The position numbers and the translations under genes were made by a program. 64,000 nt of DNA from Acidimicrobiia bacterium (lineage in GTDB: Bacteria > Actinomycetota > Acidimicrobiia > Spongiisociales > UBA11373). The stretch covers positions 178,259-242,258 of the forward strand of contig JBBDMM010000012.1 of NCBI GenBank assembly GCA_040878325.1, read 5' to 3'. Below are positions 25,612 to 35,074 of the stretch, in pieces. Every line of letters starts with the position of its first letter. Positions within the stretch are counted from its first letter, which is position 1. The notes under the pieces were generated by a model, which was given only the letters and a program-made list of their open reading frames with translations, did no database searches and was not told where the DNA came from.

Positions 25612-27084
25612 ATGGCCCGTCTCCCCGTCGTCGTCTTGCTGGGCGCGCTCGCCCTTCCCGGCTGCGGCGACGACGGTGCTGTGACGTACACGCCTGGCAC
25701 CCTCCCCACCACCCTCGCTCCGGCCACGACGACCTCGAGCACCACATCCGGCAGCACCACCACATTGCCCGGTGAGGTCGGGAGCCGCGGAGTCGGCGAT
25801 TCGTATTTTCCCAACCTCGGCAATGGGGGCTACGACGTCGAGCACTATCTAATCGAGACCACCGTTGACCCCGAGACCGGTGAGATCACCGCCGGCAGCA
25901 CCACCATCACTGCAGTGGCGACGGTGGACCTCGCCGGGTTCTTCGTCGACTTTCGCAGCCTGGAAATCCTCGATCTCCAGGTCGACGGTGGCCCCGCCGT
26001 GTACGAAGTGGTGGGGGCCGACGTCAGGATCACGCCCGCGGCGACGATTCCGGCAGGCGAGGAGTTCGTCGTCTGGTTCGAGTACCGCGGCCGACCCGGA
26101 CTCACCGTCTTGCCCGGCCTCGACCTCGACTCCGGCTGGATCTTCAACGCCGAGGGCGTCTACGTCGTCGCCGAGCCTGACGGCGCCCACACCTGGTTTC
26201 CCGGGAGCGATCATCCCCGTGACAAGGCCCGTTTCACGATCATCACCACCGTGCCCGAGCCCTTCGTGGTCGCGTCGAACGGTGTTCTCGTCGGCGAAAG
26301 CAGCGCCGACGGCATGACCACGTTCATCTGGGAGATGAACCACCCGATGGCCACCTACCTGGCCACGATCGTCGTGGCCGAAATGGTGCGAATCGAGTCC
26401 GACCCGGTCAATGGGATCGAGATCAGGGATTACCTGCCCACCGACATCTCCGGCCGCCTCCCGCAGGCGTTCGAACGGACCGGGGAGTGGCTGGTGCTCT
26501 TCGAGTCATGGTTCGGGCCTTATCCCTTCGATTCATACGGTCATGTGGTGGTGTCGGACTTCGGCGCCGCCCTCGAGACCCAGACGATGACCGTGATGGA
26601 CCGGCGGACCCTGAAGGAGGTCGTGGTGGTCCACGAGCTCGCCCATCAGTGGTTCGGCAACTCGGTCTCGGTCGACTCGTGGCACGACATCTGGCTCAAC
26701 GAGGGGTTCGCCACGTTCGCCGAGCTCCTGTGGATAGAGCACGAACTCGGACGCGAGGCGATGGAAGCCGAGGCCGCCACCCGCTATTCGATCGTCCAGG
26801 AGCGCACCTATGACCCCATCGCCGACCCGGGAGCCGACAACCTCTTCGGCCTGGCGGTGTACTGGCGCGGAGGACTCGCCCTCCATGCCCTGCGGGTGGA
26901 GGTGGGCGACGAGGTGATGCGGGAGATCCTCCAGACTTATGCGGCGCGTTTCGCCGACGGCAACGCTTCGACGGAAGATTTCATCGCGCTCGCAACCGAG
27001 GTGTCCGGGAAAGACCTCGCCGCCCTCTTCGATGCCTGGCTCTACCAGACCGACCTGCCACCGCTCCCGTCGCTCGAGGGATGA
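25612..27084 (+). CDS. M1-family metallopeptidase lipoprotein
   Basis: A 490-residue secreted zinc aminopeptidase. Signal peptide with lipobox LALPGC (Cys18), a Thr/Ser-rich linker (20-55), the beta-saddle domain of M1 peptidases, then the catalytic HELAHQWFG with WLNEGFATFAEL supplying the third zinc ligand. The usual GAMEN exopeptidase motif region reads GAALETQTM. About half the size of full M1 enzymes since the C-terminal helical domain is short. It stands alone before gnd. Confidence 0.9.
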   Translation: MARLPVVVLLGALALPGCGDDGAVTYTPGTLPTTLAPATTTSSTTSGSTTTLPGEVGSRGVGDSYFPNLGNGGYDVEHYLIETTVDPETGEITAGSTTITAVATVDLAGFFVDFRSLEILDLQVDGGPAVYEVVGADVRITPAATIPAGEEFVVWFEYRGRPGLTVLPGLDLDSGWIFNAEGVYVVAEPDGAHTWFPGSDHPRDKARFTIITTVPEPFVVASNGVLVGESSADGMTTFIWEMNHPMATYLATIVVAEMVRIESDPVNGIEIRDYLPTDISGRLPQAFERTGEWLVLFESWFGPYPFDSYGHVVVSDFGAALETQTMTVMDRRTLKEVVVVHELAHQWFGNSVSVDSWHDIWLNEGFATFAELLWIEHELGREAMEAEAATRYSIVQERTYDPIADPGADNLFGLAVYWRGGLALHALRVEVGDEVMREILQTYAARFADGNASTEDFIALATEVSGKDLAALFDAWLYQTDLPPLPSLEG

Positions 27085-27138
27085 ACGAGGGGTGAACCCC
27101 CGTGTGTAACTTGGCCTCAGCCGCAAGCGAGGAGAAGC

Positions 27139-28590
27139 GTGCCCGACCAAGGCACCATCGGACTCATCGGGCTGGGTGTCATGGGACAGAACCTGGCCCT
27201 CAACATTGCCGACCACGGCTACCGCATGGTGGCGCACAACCGGTCGGCTGAGGTCACCGCGGCATTCCTGACCGGCGAAGCAAACGGCAAAGACATCATC
27301 GGCGCCGATCACCTCAGCGAGTTGGTCGCTGAGATCGATCGCCCCCGGCGCATCCTGCTGATGGTGACTGCGGGAGCACCCGTCGATTCGGTGATCGGAC
27401 AGCTCACACCGCTCCTCGACCCGGGCGACGTGATCATCGATGGCGGCAACAGCCACTTCGAGGACACCGCCCGACGGGTCGAAAGCCTTGAGACAAAGGG
27501 CCTCCTCTTCGTGGGCGCGGGGATCTCCGGCGGCGAGGAGGGGGCCCGCCACGGTCCCTCAATCATGCCCGGCGGATCGACCGCGGCGTGGCCGCTGGTG
27601 CGCGGTGTGCTGCAGTCGATCGCCGCCAAAGTGTCCGACGGCACTCCGTGCTGTGACTGGATCGGGCCAGGCGGCTCGGGGCACTTTGTCAAGATGGTGC
27701 ACAACGGCATCGAATACGGCGATATCCAATTGCTCGCCGAGGCCTATCACTTCATGCGTGCCGGCCTCGGGATGACCGCGGATGAGATGGCCGCCGTGTT
27801 CGCCGAGTGGGACCGCGGGCGGCTCGACTCGTACCTGGTCGAGATCACCGCGGCGGTTCTACGGCTCCGCCGTGACGGCGAGCCTGTCCTCGACCAGATC
27901 CTCGACGCGGCGCAACAGAAGGGAACCGGCCGGTGGACGGTCGAGTCGGGGCTCGCCCTCGGCGTTCCGGTCACCCTCGTCGCCGAGGCCGTGTTCGCGC
28001 GGGCGGTGTCTTCGCTCAAGGACACTCGGATGAGCGCGAGCGACGTCCTCCCGGGCCCCTCCGGCCGGATCGACGGCGCCCGGTCGGCCCTCCTCAGCGA
28101 CCTCGAGCATTCCCTCTACGCCTCGAAGATCGTCTCTTACGCCCAGGGGTTCATGCTGTTGGAAGCGGCTGCCGCCGAGTACACATGGCCGCTGGACATG
28201 GGGGCCATCGCGATGATGTGGCGCGAGGGGTGCATCATCCGGGCGGCCTTTCTCGAAACGATTCGGGACGCCTACCGGGACGACCCCCAACTCTCCAACC
28301 TGCTCCTGTCTCCGCCCTTCGCAAACGCGGTTTCGGCGGGTCAGGAGGGGTGGCGACGCACGGTCGCCCGAGCGGTGGGAGCGGGAATCCCCGCCCCCAC
28401 CTACTCGTCAGCCCTTGGCTTCTACGACTCGTTTCGCACGGCCCGCCTCCCCGCCAACCTCATTCAGGCGTTGCGGGATTACTTCGGCGCTCACACCTAT
28501 GAGCGGGTCGACTCGCCGCGCGGCGAGCACTTCCACACGGATTGGACCGGCGACGGCACCGAGACCTCGATCCCACGACACGGAGGCTGA
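27139..28590 (+). CDS. gnd: 6-phosphogluconate dehydrogenase, decarboxylating
   Basis: A 483-residue NADP-type enzyme of the oxidative pentose phosphate pathway producing ribulose-5-phosphate and NADPH. GLGVMGQNLALNIADHGY is the cofactor loop with HNRSAE after it; IIDGGNSHFEDT, ISGGEEGARHGPSIMPGG and KMVHNGIEYGDIQLLAEAYH are the substrate motifs. GTG start at 27139 follows GAGGAG. Operonic with zwf, 2 bp downstream. Confidence 0.96.
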   Translation: MPDQGTIGLIGLGVMGQNLALNIADHGYRMVAHNRSAEVTAAFLTGEANGKDIIGADHLSELVAEIDRPRRILLMVTAGAPVDSVIGQLTPLLDPGDVIIDGGNSHFEDTARRVESLETKGLLFVGAGISGGEEGARHGPSIMPGGSTAAWPLVRGVLQSIAAKVSDGTPCCDWIGPGGSGHFVKMVHNGIEYGDIQLLAEAYHFMRAGLGMTADEMAAVFAEWDRGRLDSYLVEITAAVLRLRRDGEPVLDQILDAAQQKGTGRWTVESGLALGVPVTLVAEAVFARAVSSLKDTRMSASDVLPGPSGRIDGARSALLSDLEHSLYASKIVSYAQGFMLLEAAAAEYTWPLDMGAIAMMWREGCIIRAAFLETIRDAYRDDPQLSNLLLSPPFANAVSAGQEGWRRTVARAVGAGIPAPTYSSALGFYDSFRTARLPANLIQALRDYFGAHTYERVDSPRGEHFHTDWTGDGTETSIPRHGG

Positions 28591-28592
28591 CC

Positions 28593-29987
28593 GTGGACCG
28601 GCATCTGTTCGTGGTGCTCGGGGCGACCGGGGACCTCACCTTGCGCAAACTCCTCCCCGCCCTCTATGACCTGATGCGTGGCACCGACGACTGCGTAGTC
28701 CTCGGCGCCGCCACCGCCGACCTCGGGGACGATGGGTTCCGCAAGCAATGCGTCGAGGCTCTGGTCGCCGCCGACGTGGCAGCCGCCGAAGCCGAGGAAT
28801 GGGTGGCGACCCACATCTACTACGAACGGGTGGAACGCGAAGGCGACTACCAGGGACTGGCTCGCCGGGTCGAGGACCTCGAGCGGCTGCTCCGTCTCCC
28901 CGGCAACCGGGTGCTGTATCTCGCGGTTCCCCCAGACGTAGTGTCCGCTGCCATCCAGCGCCTCGGCGACGCCGGACTCGCCGGTAGCCCCGGGTGGACC
29001 CGGCTCGTCGTCGAGAAGCCGTTCGGGCGCGACCTCGACAGCGCCCAACGACTGAACCATCTCGCCCACCTCCATTTCGGTGAGCAGGACGTCTACCGGA
29101 TCGATCACTATCTCGGCAAGGAGACGGTCCAGAACCTGCTCGTCTTCCGCTTTGCCAATCCGATCTTCGAGGCGTCGTGGAATCGCGATCGGGTCGAACG
29201 GGTGGAAATCACCGTCGCCGAGTCGATCGGGGTGGGTTCGCGGGGCCGCTACTACGACGAGACGGGTGTTCTCCGGGACATGGTGCAGAGCCACCTCACC
29301 CAGATCCTCGCGCTCGTCGCCATGGAGTCACCGACCCGATTCACCCCACAGGACGTGCGCGACGAGAAGGTGAAGGTGCTGCGTTCCATCCAGCCGATCC
29401 GACCCGACGACGTCGTGCTCGGCCAGTACCAGGGCTACCGCGAGGCGCCAGGGGTAGACCCCGGCAGCGGCACGCCCACCTATGCCGCGCTGCGGCTGTC
29501 GATCGACTCATGGCGGTGGCAAGGGGTTCCCTTCTTCCTGCGCACCGGCAAGGCGGTCCGCCGGCATGAGACGGCGGTGGCGGTCACGTTCCGCGGTCCG
29601 CCCGTGTGCCTCTTCCATGGAAAGCCCGACGACTGCATGTCGGCGGGGAACGTTCTCTACCTGAAGTTGCAACCCGAAGAGGGTTTCTCCCTCGTGATCG
29701 AGGTCAAGGAGCCGGCCGACATGTTCACGGTGCGGCGGATCCCGCTCCACTTCTCCTATACGGAGGCATTCGGGGAGATTCCCGAGGCCTACGAGACCCT
29801 GCTGGCCGACATCGTCGAAGGCGACCCGACCCTCTTCGTGCGTTCCGATGAGGTAGAGGAAGCCTGGCGCCTGTACTCCCCTCTGCTCGACGCCGGGTTG
29901 GCGGTCCATGCCTACGACGCGGGCTCGTGGGGTCCTGAAGAAGCGATGGCTCTCCTGGGTGGCGACCCGTGGGCGACGGGAGACTGA
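28593..29987 (+). CDS. zwf: Glucose-6-phosphate 1-dehydrogenase
   Basis: A 464-residue enzyme opening the pentose phosphate pathway and making NADPH. VVLGATGDLTLRKLLPALYDL is the N-terminal cofactor loop, EKPFGRDLDSAQRLN and the signature RIDHYLGKETVQNLLVFRF carry the catalytic residues. GTG at 28593 follows GGAGG. It is preceded by gnd, and the next gene overlaps its end by 19 bases. No opcA-like partner is seen. Confidence 0.96.
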   Translation: MDRHLFVVLGATGDLTLRKLLPALYDLMRGTDDCVVLGAATADLGDDGFRKQCVEALVAADVAAAEAEEWVATHIYYERVEREGDYQGLARRVEDLERLLRLPGNRVLYLAVPPDVVSAAIQRLGDAGLAGSPGWTRLVVEKPFGRDLDSAQRLNHLAHLHFGEQDVYRIDHYLGKETVQNLLVFRFANPIFEASWNRDRVERVEITVAESIGVGSRGRYYDETGVLRDMVQSHLTQILALVAMESPTRFTPQDVRDEKVKVLRSIQPIRPDDVVLGQYQGYREAPGVDPGSGTPTYAALRLSIDSWRWQGVPFFLRTGKAVRRHETAVAVTFRGPPVCLFHGKPDDCMSAGNVLYLKLQPEEGFSLVIEVKEPADMFTVRRIPLHFSYTEAFGEIPEAYETLLADIVEGDPTLFVRSDEVEEAWRLYSPLLDAGLAVHAYDAGSWGPEEAMALLGGDPWATGD

Positions 29988-30391
29988 ACCCGCGCGAGCG
30001 CGCCGGGACGGTCCGGGTGGCGCGGCTCGCCACGGTCGGCGCTTCCGGGGTACCCCATCTCGTCCCCGTGGTGTTCGCACTGGAGGACGACCGGATCGTC
30101 ACCCCGATCGACCACAAGCCGAAGCGGTCACCGCGCCTCCAGCGCCTCGTCAACATCGCGGCGGAACCACGGGTGGCGGTGCTGTTCGACCACTACGACG
30201 ATGACTGGTCCCGACTCTGGTGGGTGCGGGCGGACGGGGTTGCGACGGTGCTCACCCCGGGCGATCCACGGCATCAGGAGGCGGCCGGGCTGCTGGCCCG
30301 ACGCTACGAGCAGTACTCGGAGCACCCGCTCGACGGGCCGATCATCGAAATCGCGGTTACCCGGTGGTCGGCCTGGGCCGCCGCCAACTGA
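29969..30391 (+). CDS. PPOX-class F420-dependent oxidoreductase-like protein
   Basis: A 140-residue split-barrel flavin/F420-binding protein of the family named from M. tuberculosis Rv0121 (TIGR03668). Seen: VARLATVGASGVPHLVPVVFAL, DHKPKRSPRLQRLVNI, and VLFDHYDDDWSRLWWVRADG. F420 rather than FMN use is inferred from the family. It overlaps the end of zwf, suggesting a link to reducing power supply. Confidence 0.82.
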   Translation: MGDGRLNPRERAGTVRVARLATVGASGVPHLVPVVFALEDDRIVTPIDHKPKRSPRLQRLVNIAAEPRVAVLFDHYDDDWSRLWWVRADGVATVLTPGDPRHQEAAGLLARRYEQYSEHPLDGPIIEIAVTRWSAWAAAN

Positions 30392-30447
30392 CCCGGACTC
30401 GAGCCCGACGAATCCGCCGCCCGGCGGGTTAGTTACCCTTCCGCCTC

Positions 30448-31563
30448 GTGCAGATCCGACTTCTCCGAGAGACGCGTCCCGGTGAGCGCCGCGTCGCCCT
30501 CACCCCCCGGGGTGCCGCCGCCCTCGTCGCGAAGGGGCACCAGGTGCTGGTCACGCCGGATGCCGGCCTGGCGGCCGGGTTCCCCGACGCGCAGTACGTC
30601 GCAGCGGGGGCCGAGATCGCCGGAGACCCTCCGACCAAGGTCGACCTGGTCGTGGGCGTCGGGCCCCTCACCCTCGACGATCTCGGACCGACCGGGGCCG
30701 CCATCGGCTTTCTCGATCCACTCGGCGCTCCGGCCGAGGTCGAGCGAATCGCCCGGGCCGGCATCACCGCGATCGCGATGGAACTGATCCCCCGAACCAC
30801 CCTGGCCCAGAGCATGGACGCCCTGTCGAGCCAGGCCACCGTCGCCGGGTACGAAGCAGTGCTGCTCGGCGCCTCTTCCCTCCCCCGGATGTTCCCGATG
30901 CTGATGACCGCCGCCGGCACCATCCGCCCCTCCAAGGTGCTCGTGTTGGGGGCTGGCGTTGCCGGCCTTCAGGCCATCGCCACCGCCAAGCGGCTTGGTG
31001 CGGTGGTGTCCGGCTACGACATTCGCCCCGCCGCCCGCGAGCAGATCGAGAGCCTGGGGGCGAAGTTCGTCGGCGGCCCCACTGCCCTGGAGGCGGAACA
31101 GGCGGGTGGGTACGCCACCGAAGTCGACGAGGCCACCCGCCAGGCACAGCAGGAGGCTCTCGCCGCCGCCGTCGCCGAGAGCGACGTGGTGATCACCGCA
31201 GCGCAGGTGCCCGGCCGGAAGGCCCCGATCCTCGTCACCCGGGCGATGGTGGACTCGATGAGCCCCGGGTCCGTGGTGGTGGACACCGCGGCATCAACCG
31301 GTGGCAACTGTGAAGTGACCCGCCCCGGCGAAATCGTCCTCCACGGGAGCGTCACTGTCCACGGTCCGCTCGACCTGGCGTCCCGCTCGGCCGGTGATGC
31401 TTCCGAGATGTACAGCCGCAATGTCACCTCTCTCCTTGGCCACCTGGTCAAGGAGGACGTGCTGACCCTCGACCCGGCCGACGAGATCGCCGGAGCCTGC
31501 GTCGCTCGCGGCGGCCAGATCGTCGACAATCGGGTACGCGCCGCGGCGGGAGGGGCGACCTGA
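30448..31563 (+). CDS. pntAA: NAD(P) transhydrogenase subunit alpha, part 1
   Basis: A 371-residue NAD(H)-binding domain I of proton-translocating transhydrogenase, which drives NADPH formation with the proton gradient. LLRETRPGERRVALTP at the start, SMDALSSQATVAGYEAVL, and the nucleotide loop VLVLGAGVAGLQAIATAKRLGA. GTG start at 30448. Subunit alpha is split in two genes, as in Rhodospirillum and many actinobacteria. Confidence 0.95.
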   Translation: MQIRLLRETRPGERRVALTPRGAAALVAKGHQVLVTPDAGLAAGFPDAQYVAAGAEIAGDPPTKVDLVVGVGPLTLDDLGPTGAAIGFLDPLGAPAEVERIARAGITAIAMELIPRTTLAQSMDALSSQATVAGYEAVLLGASSLPRMFPMLMTAAGTIRPSKVLVLGAGVAGLQAIATAKRLGAVVSGYDIRPAAREQIESLGAKFVGGPTALEAEQAGGYATEVDEATRQAQQEALAAAVAESDVVITAAQVPGRKAPILVTRAMVDSMSPGSVVVDTAASTGGNCEVTRPGEIVLHGSVTVHGPLDLASRSAGDASEMYSRNVTSLLGHLVKEDVLTLDPADEIAGACVARGGQIVDNRVRAAAGGAT

Positions 31564-31862
31564 TGCTCGACCCGGTCGTCGTCGGCCTGATCGTGTTCGT
31601 GCTGGCATCTTTCATCGGTTTCGAACTGATCGCCAAGGTGCCACCGACCCTGCACACCCCGCTGATGTCGGGGTCCAATGCCATCTCGGGCATCACCATC
31701 GTCGGAGCGATCATCGCCACCGGCATCGAGAACGACACACTTGCCGCCGTGCTCGCCTTCGTGGCCGTCGCCGCGGCCACCACCAATGTGGTTGGTGGGT
31801 TCCTCGTCACCGACCGCATGCTCGGGATGTTCCGCCGTCCACAGCGGAAGGAAGGCGAATGA
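31563..31862 (+). CDS. pntAB: NAD(P) transhydrogenase subunit alpha, part 2
   Basis: A 99-residue membrane protein with three hydrophobic helices and the conserved FELIAKVPPTLHTPLMSGSN and AISGI. It forms the first part of the membrane proton channel (domain II). Start and stop overlap its neighbours (1 and 4 bases), so the three pnt genes are co-translated. Confidence 0.95.
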   Translation: MLDPVVVGLIVFVLASFIGFELIAKVPPTLHTPLMSGSNAISGITIVGAIIATGIENDTLAAVLAFVAVAAATTNVVGGFLVTDRMLGMFRRPQRKEGE

Positions 31863-33229
31863 ACGCCGAGTCAGAGGCGATCGTCTATCTGATCGCCGCG
31901 GTCGCATTCATCGTCGGCCTCAAGCGCCTCGGATCCCCGCGCACGGCCCGCTCCGGCAACGCCGTCGCCGCGCTCGGCATGCTCCTGGCGATCGTGGTGA
32001 CCCTCGTCGACAACGAGGTCTCGTGGATGGTGCTCGCCGGCGGCGCCGCCGTCGGAACGGTGGTCGGGGCGGTGCTCGCCCTGCGCGTCCAGATGACCGC
32101 CATGCCGCAGCTGGTCGCCGCCTTCAACGGTTTCGGCGGACTCGCCTCTGCCCTGGTGGCCGGTGCGGTGTTCGTGTCGGTGACAGGGGAAGTCGACGCG
32201 GTGGACATGCTGACGATCACTCTGTCGGTGGTGATCGGGGCAATCACCTTCACCGGAAGCCTGGTCGCCTACGGCAAACTTCAGGGACTGATGAGCGGAT
32301 CGCCGATCACCTACCCCGGCCAGAAGTCGGTCAACGCCGCGCTGATGCTGGGGCTGGTGGGCGCCGGAATCTGGAGTCAGGTGAGCCAGGAGCCGGTGGC
32401 ATTCTGGGTGGCCGGCGGGATTGCCCTCCTCCTCGGCATCCTGCTGGTGATCCCCATCGGTGGTGCGGACATGCCAGTGGTGATCGCCCTGCTCAACTCG
32501 CTTTCAGGCCTCGCCGCCGCAACCACCGGGTTCGTGATCACCAACTCGGCTCTCATCATCAGCGGCGCCCTGGTGGGGGCGTCCGGGCTGATCCTCACCA
32601 AGTTGATGACCCAGGCAATGAACCGCTCGATCACCCATGTGCTGTTCGGGGCGTTCGGGACCGGAGAGAGTGCCGCCCCTGCCGCGGCCGGCGGAGGAAA
32701 CGTGCGGACTACCAGCGCCGACGACCTCGCCATCGCGTTGTCGTACGCCAACCGAGTGGTGGTGGTCCCCGGCTACGGGCTCGCCGTCGCCCAGGCCCAG
32801 CACCAGATGCGCGAGGTGGCCAACAGCCTCGAAGGCAAAGGAGTCGAAGTGGTTTATGGCATCCACCCGGTGGCCGGGCGGATGCCGGGGCACATGAACG
32901 TCCTGCTGGCAGAGGCCGACGTGCCCTACGACCGGCTACTCGACCTCGAGGCATCCAATTCCCTCATGGCCCGGACCGATGTCGTGCTGGTCCTGGGTGC
33001 CAACGACGTGGTCAACCCGGCCGCCCGCGACGATCCCGGAAGCCCCATCTACGGGATGCCGATCATCGAAGTGGACAAGGCCCGGATGGTCGTGGTCGTC
33101 AAGCGGAGCATGTCGCCGGGCTTCGCCGGCATCGACAATCCGCTCTTCTATCACGACAACACCCTGATGCTCTTCGCCGACGCCAAGAAGGCCCTCGCCG
33201 ACCTGGCGACTGCGCTCGAGACGGTCTGA
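31859..33229 (+). CDS. pntB: NAD(P) transhydrogenase subunit beta
   Basis: A 456-residue protein with nine or so membrane helices in the first 270 residues (MTAMPQLVAAFNGFGGLAS) and the NADP(H)-binding domain III at the C-terminus: VVVPGYGLAVAQAQHQMREV, GIHPVAGRMPGHMNVLLAEA, and ADVVLVLGANDVVNPAAR-like VVLVLGANDVVNPA. Together with gnd and zwf just upstream this makes a dense NADPH-generating cluster. Confidence 0.95.
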   Translation: MNAESEAIVYLIAAVAFIVGLKRLGSPRTARSGNAVAALGMLLAIVVTLVDNEVSWMVLAGGAAVGTVVGAVLALRVQMTAMPQLVAAFNGFGGLASALVAGAVFVSVTGEVDAVDMLTITLSVVIGAITFTGSLVAYGKLQGLMSGSPITYPGQKSVNAALMLGLVGAGIWSQVSQEPVAFWVAGGIALLLGILLVIPIGGADMPVVIALLNSLSGLAAATTGFVITNSALIISGALVGASGLILTKLMTQAMNRSITHVLFGAFGTGESAAPAAAGGGNVRTTSADDLAIALSYANRVVVVPGYGLAVAQAQHQMREVANSLEGKGVEVVYGIHPVAGRMPGHMNVLLAEADVPYDRLLDLEASNSLMARTDVVLVLGANDVVNPAARDDPGSPIYGMPIIEVDKARMVVVVKRSMSPGFAGIDNPLFYHDNTLMLFADAKKALADLATALETV

Positions 33230-33801
33230 TGGAGCTGGGGGACGCGCTGCGGCGGCGGCGCATGGTGCGCAACTACACCGGCGAGCCGGTGGCCCCGGAG
33301 GCTCTCGAGCGCATTGTCGCCGCCGGTCTGGGCGGCCCTTCCGCCGGCTGGTCCCAGGGCATCTCCGTCGTCGTGGTCGACGACCCCGGACGGATCACCG
33401 AGATCGCCCGGCTATGTGGCGAGAGCGAATACGTGACGATTGGATTCGACCCCTGGCTCTCGTCCGCCGGCGCCCACATCCTGCTGTGCGTCGAGCCGGC
33501 GGTGTACCGGGCCCGCTACTCCGAGCCCGACAAGAATCCGGCAGCGCTCGAGGGGGTGCCGTGGTGGTGGGTCGACGGTGGGGCGTCGATGATGGCCATG
33601 CTCCTCACGGCAGTCGACGAGGGCCTCGGTGCCGGAATCCACGGCGCCCGGGGGATGGCAGAGGTCCGGTCGCTGCTCGGCATCCCGGTCGATATCGAGG
33701 TTCTCGGGTTGATGACCATCGGCCACCCGGTGCCCGACCGACGATCAGGATCGCTCGCCCGGGGCCCCCGCCCGGGGCGTGTCCACCGTGGTGCCTGGTG
33801 A
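33229..33801 (+). CDS. Nitroreductase-family flavoprotein
   Basis: A 190-residue FMN-dependent oxidoreductase. Family features: RRRMVRNYTGEPVAPEALERIV at the N-terminus, PSAGWSQG (FMN phosphate site), and VDGGASMMAMLLTAVDEGLGAG helix, then MTIGHPVPDRR. It overlaps the pntB stop by one base. Substrate not predictable. Confidence 0.85.
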   Translation: MELGDALRRRRMVRNYTGEPVAPEALERIVAAGLGGPSAGWSQGISVVVVDDPGRITEIARLCGESEYVTIGFDPWLSSAGAHILLCVEPAVYRARYSEPDKNPAALEGVPWWWVDGGASMMAMLLTAVDEGLGAGIHGARGMAEVRSLLGIPVDIEVLGLMTIGHPVPDRRSGSLARGPRPGRVHRGAW

Positions 33802-33858
33802 GCCAGATCCACCGCCCCGTGGCGCCTACCACTACGCTGCGGGTGCCTCCCACCCCAG

Positions 33859-33875
33859 CCTGAGGAGCCATCAGG
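33859..33875 (+). promoter_or_regulatory. Hairpin holding the metK ribosome-binding site
   Basis: CCTGA (33859-33863) and TCAGG (33871-33875) can pair, leaving GGAGCCA in the loop and the GTG start immediately after. Translation control is possible but a 5-bp stem is modest evidence. No SAM riboswitch core is recognised in the 74-bp gap. Confidence 0.35.
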
Positions 33876-35060
33876 GTGCAGCCGCGCCGCCACCTCTTCA
33901 CCAGTGAATCCGTGTCGATGGGTCATCCGGACAAGGCCGCCGACCAGGTAGCCGACTCGATCCTCGACGCCGTGCTCGCCCAGGATCCCGATGCCCGGGT
34001 CGCCTGCGAGGTCCTGTTGACCGACGGCATGGCCGTCATCGCCGGCGAGATCACTGCCGACGTCGAGGTCGACTACGCCGGGGTCCTGCGCGAAACGATG
34101 CGCTTCATCGGGTACGACGATCAGGCCGTCGGTTTCGATGCCGACTCGGCGGAGGTCCACGTCGCCATCCACGAGCAGTCGCGCGACATCGCCATCGGGG
34201 TAGATCGTGGTGAAGAGATGGGCGCGGGCGACCAGGGGCTGATGTTCGGATACGCCATCGCCGAGACCCCCGAGTTGATGCCGCTGCCGATCACCCTCGC
34301 CAACAAGATCATCGCCGCCCAGGCGGCCGCCCGGGTCGCGGGCACGGTCCCCCACCTGCGTCCCGACGCCAAGAGCCAGGTATCGGTGGTGTATGAGCGG
34401 GGCGCACCCCGGGGGCTTGCCTCAGTGGTCCTCTCCACCCAGCACGGGCCTGAGTGGAACGACGACATGCCCGGACTGCGAGAAGCGGTCGTCACCGAGA
34501 TCCTCCGTCCGGCGCTCGGCGAGTGGTGGGCGGACGACATCGCCATCCATGTCAACCCGACGGGAAGGTTCGAGACGGGCGGCCCTGCCGGTGACACCGG
34601 GCTCACCGGCCGCAAGATCATCGTCGACACCTACGGCGGGTGGGCCCGACACGGCGGCGGCGCCTTCAGCGGAAAGGACCCGTCGAAGGTCGATCGATCC
34701 GCCTCGTACATGGCCCGCCACGTGGCAAAGAACATCGTCTCGGCCGGTCTCGCCCGCGAGTGCGAGGTGCGGCTCGGCTACGCCATCGGACTCCCCTTCC
34801 CCACCGCGGTCACGGTCGATTGCCGGGGCACCACCGACTTCGACGAGGAGGCCATCGAGGCGGCCGCCATGGAGGTGTTCTCATTCACCCCCAACGGGAT
34901 CATCGCCGCCCTCGGCCTCCGCCGGCCGATCTACCGGCCGACCTCGTACCACGGCCATTTTGGCCGCACCCCCGACGATGCCACCGGGGCCTTCTCGTGG
35001 GAGCGGACCGACAAGGCCGAGGCCCTCCGCGACGCGCTCGGCGTCTCCGCCAGCGCCTGA
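33876..35060 (+). CDS. metK: S-adenosylmethionine synthetase
   Basis: A 394-residue enzyme making SAM from methionine and ATP. FTSESVSMGHPDKAADQVADS gives the ATP-binding motif in pieces (GHPDKAADQ), GAGDQGLMFGYA is the catalytic loop, and GGGAFSGKDPSKVDRSASY the P-loop-like signature. GTG at 33876 follows GAGGAG. Standalone promoter likely in the 74-bp gap. Confidence 0.97.
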   Translation: MQPRRHLFTSESVSMGHPDKAADQVADSILDAVLAQDPDARVACEVLLTDGMAVIAGEITADVEVDYAGVLRETMRFIGYDDQAVGFDADSAEVHVAIHEQSRDIAIGVDRGEEMGAGDQGLMFGYAIAETPELMPLPITLANKIIAAQAAARVAGTVPHLRPDAKSQVSVVYERGAPRGLASVVLSTQHGPEWNDDMPGLREAVVTEILRPALGEWWADDIAIHVNPTGRFETGGPAGDTGLTGRKIIVDTYGGWARHGGGAFSGKDPSKVDRSASYMARHVAKNIVSAGLARECEVRLGYAIGLPFPTAVTVDCRGTTDFDEEAIEAAAMEVFSFTPNGIIAALGLRRPIYRPTSYHGHFGRTPDDATGAFSWERTDKAEALRDALGVSASA

Positions 35061-35074
35061 TCTAGGCTCGGCCG

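Noticed and set aside
31678..33801. Long 707-codon frame overlapping pntB
   Set aside because: Only its last 190 codons (nitroreductase) are real; the rest is out of frame with the clear pntAB and pntB proteins.
33802..33875. SAM riboswitch upstream of metK
   Set aside because: The 74-bp gap is too short and shows none of the known SAM aptamer core sequences.
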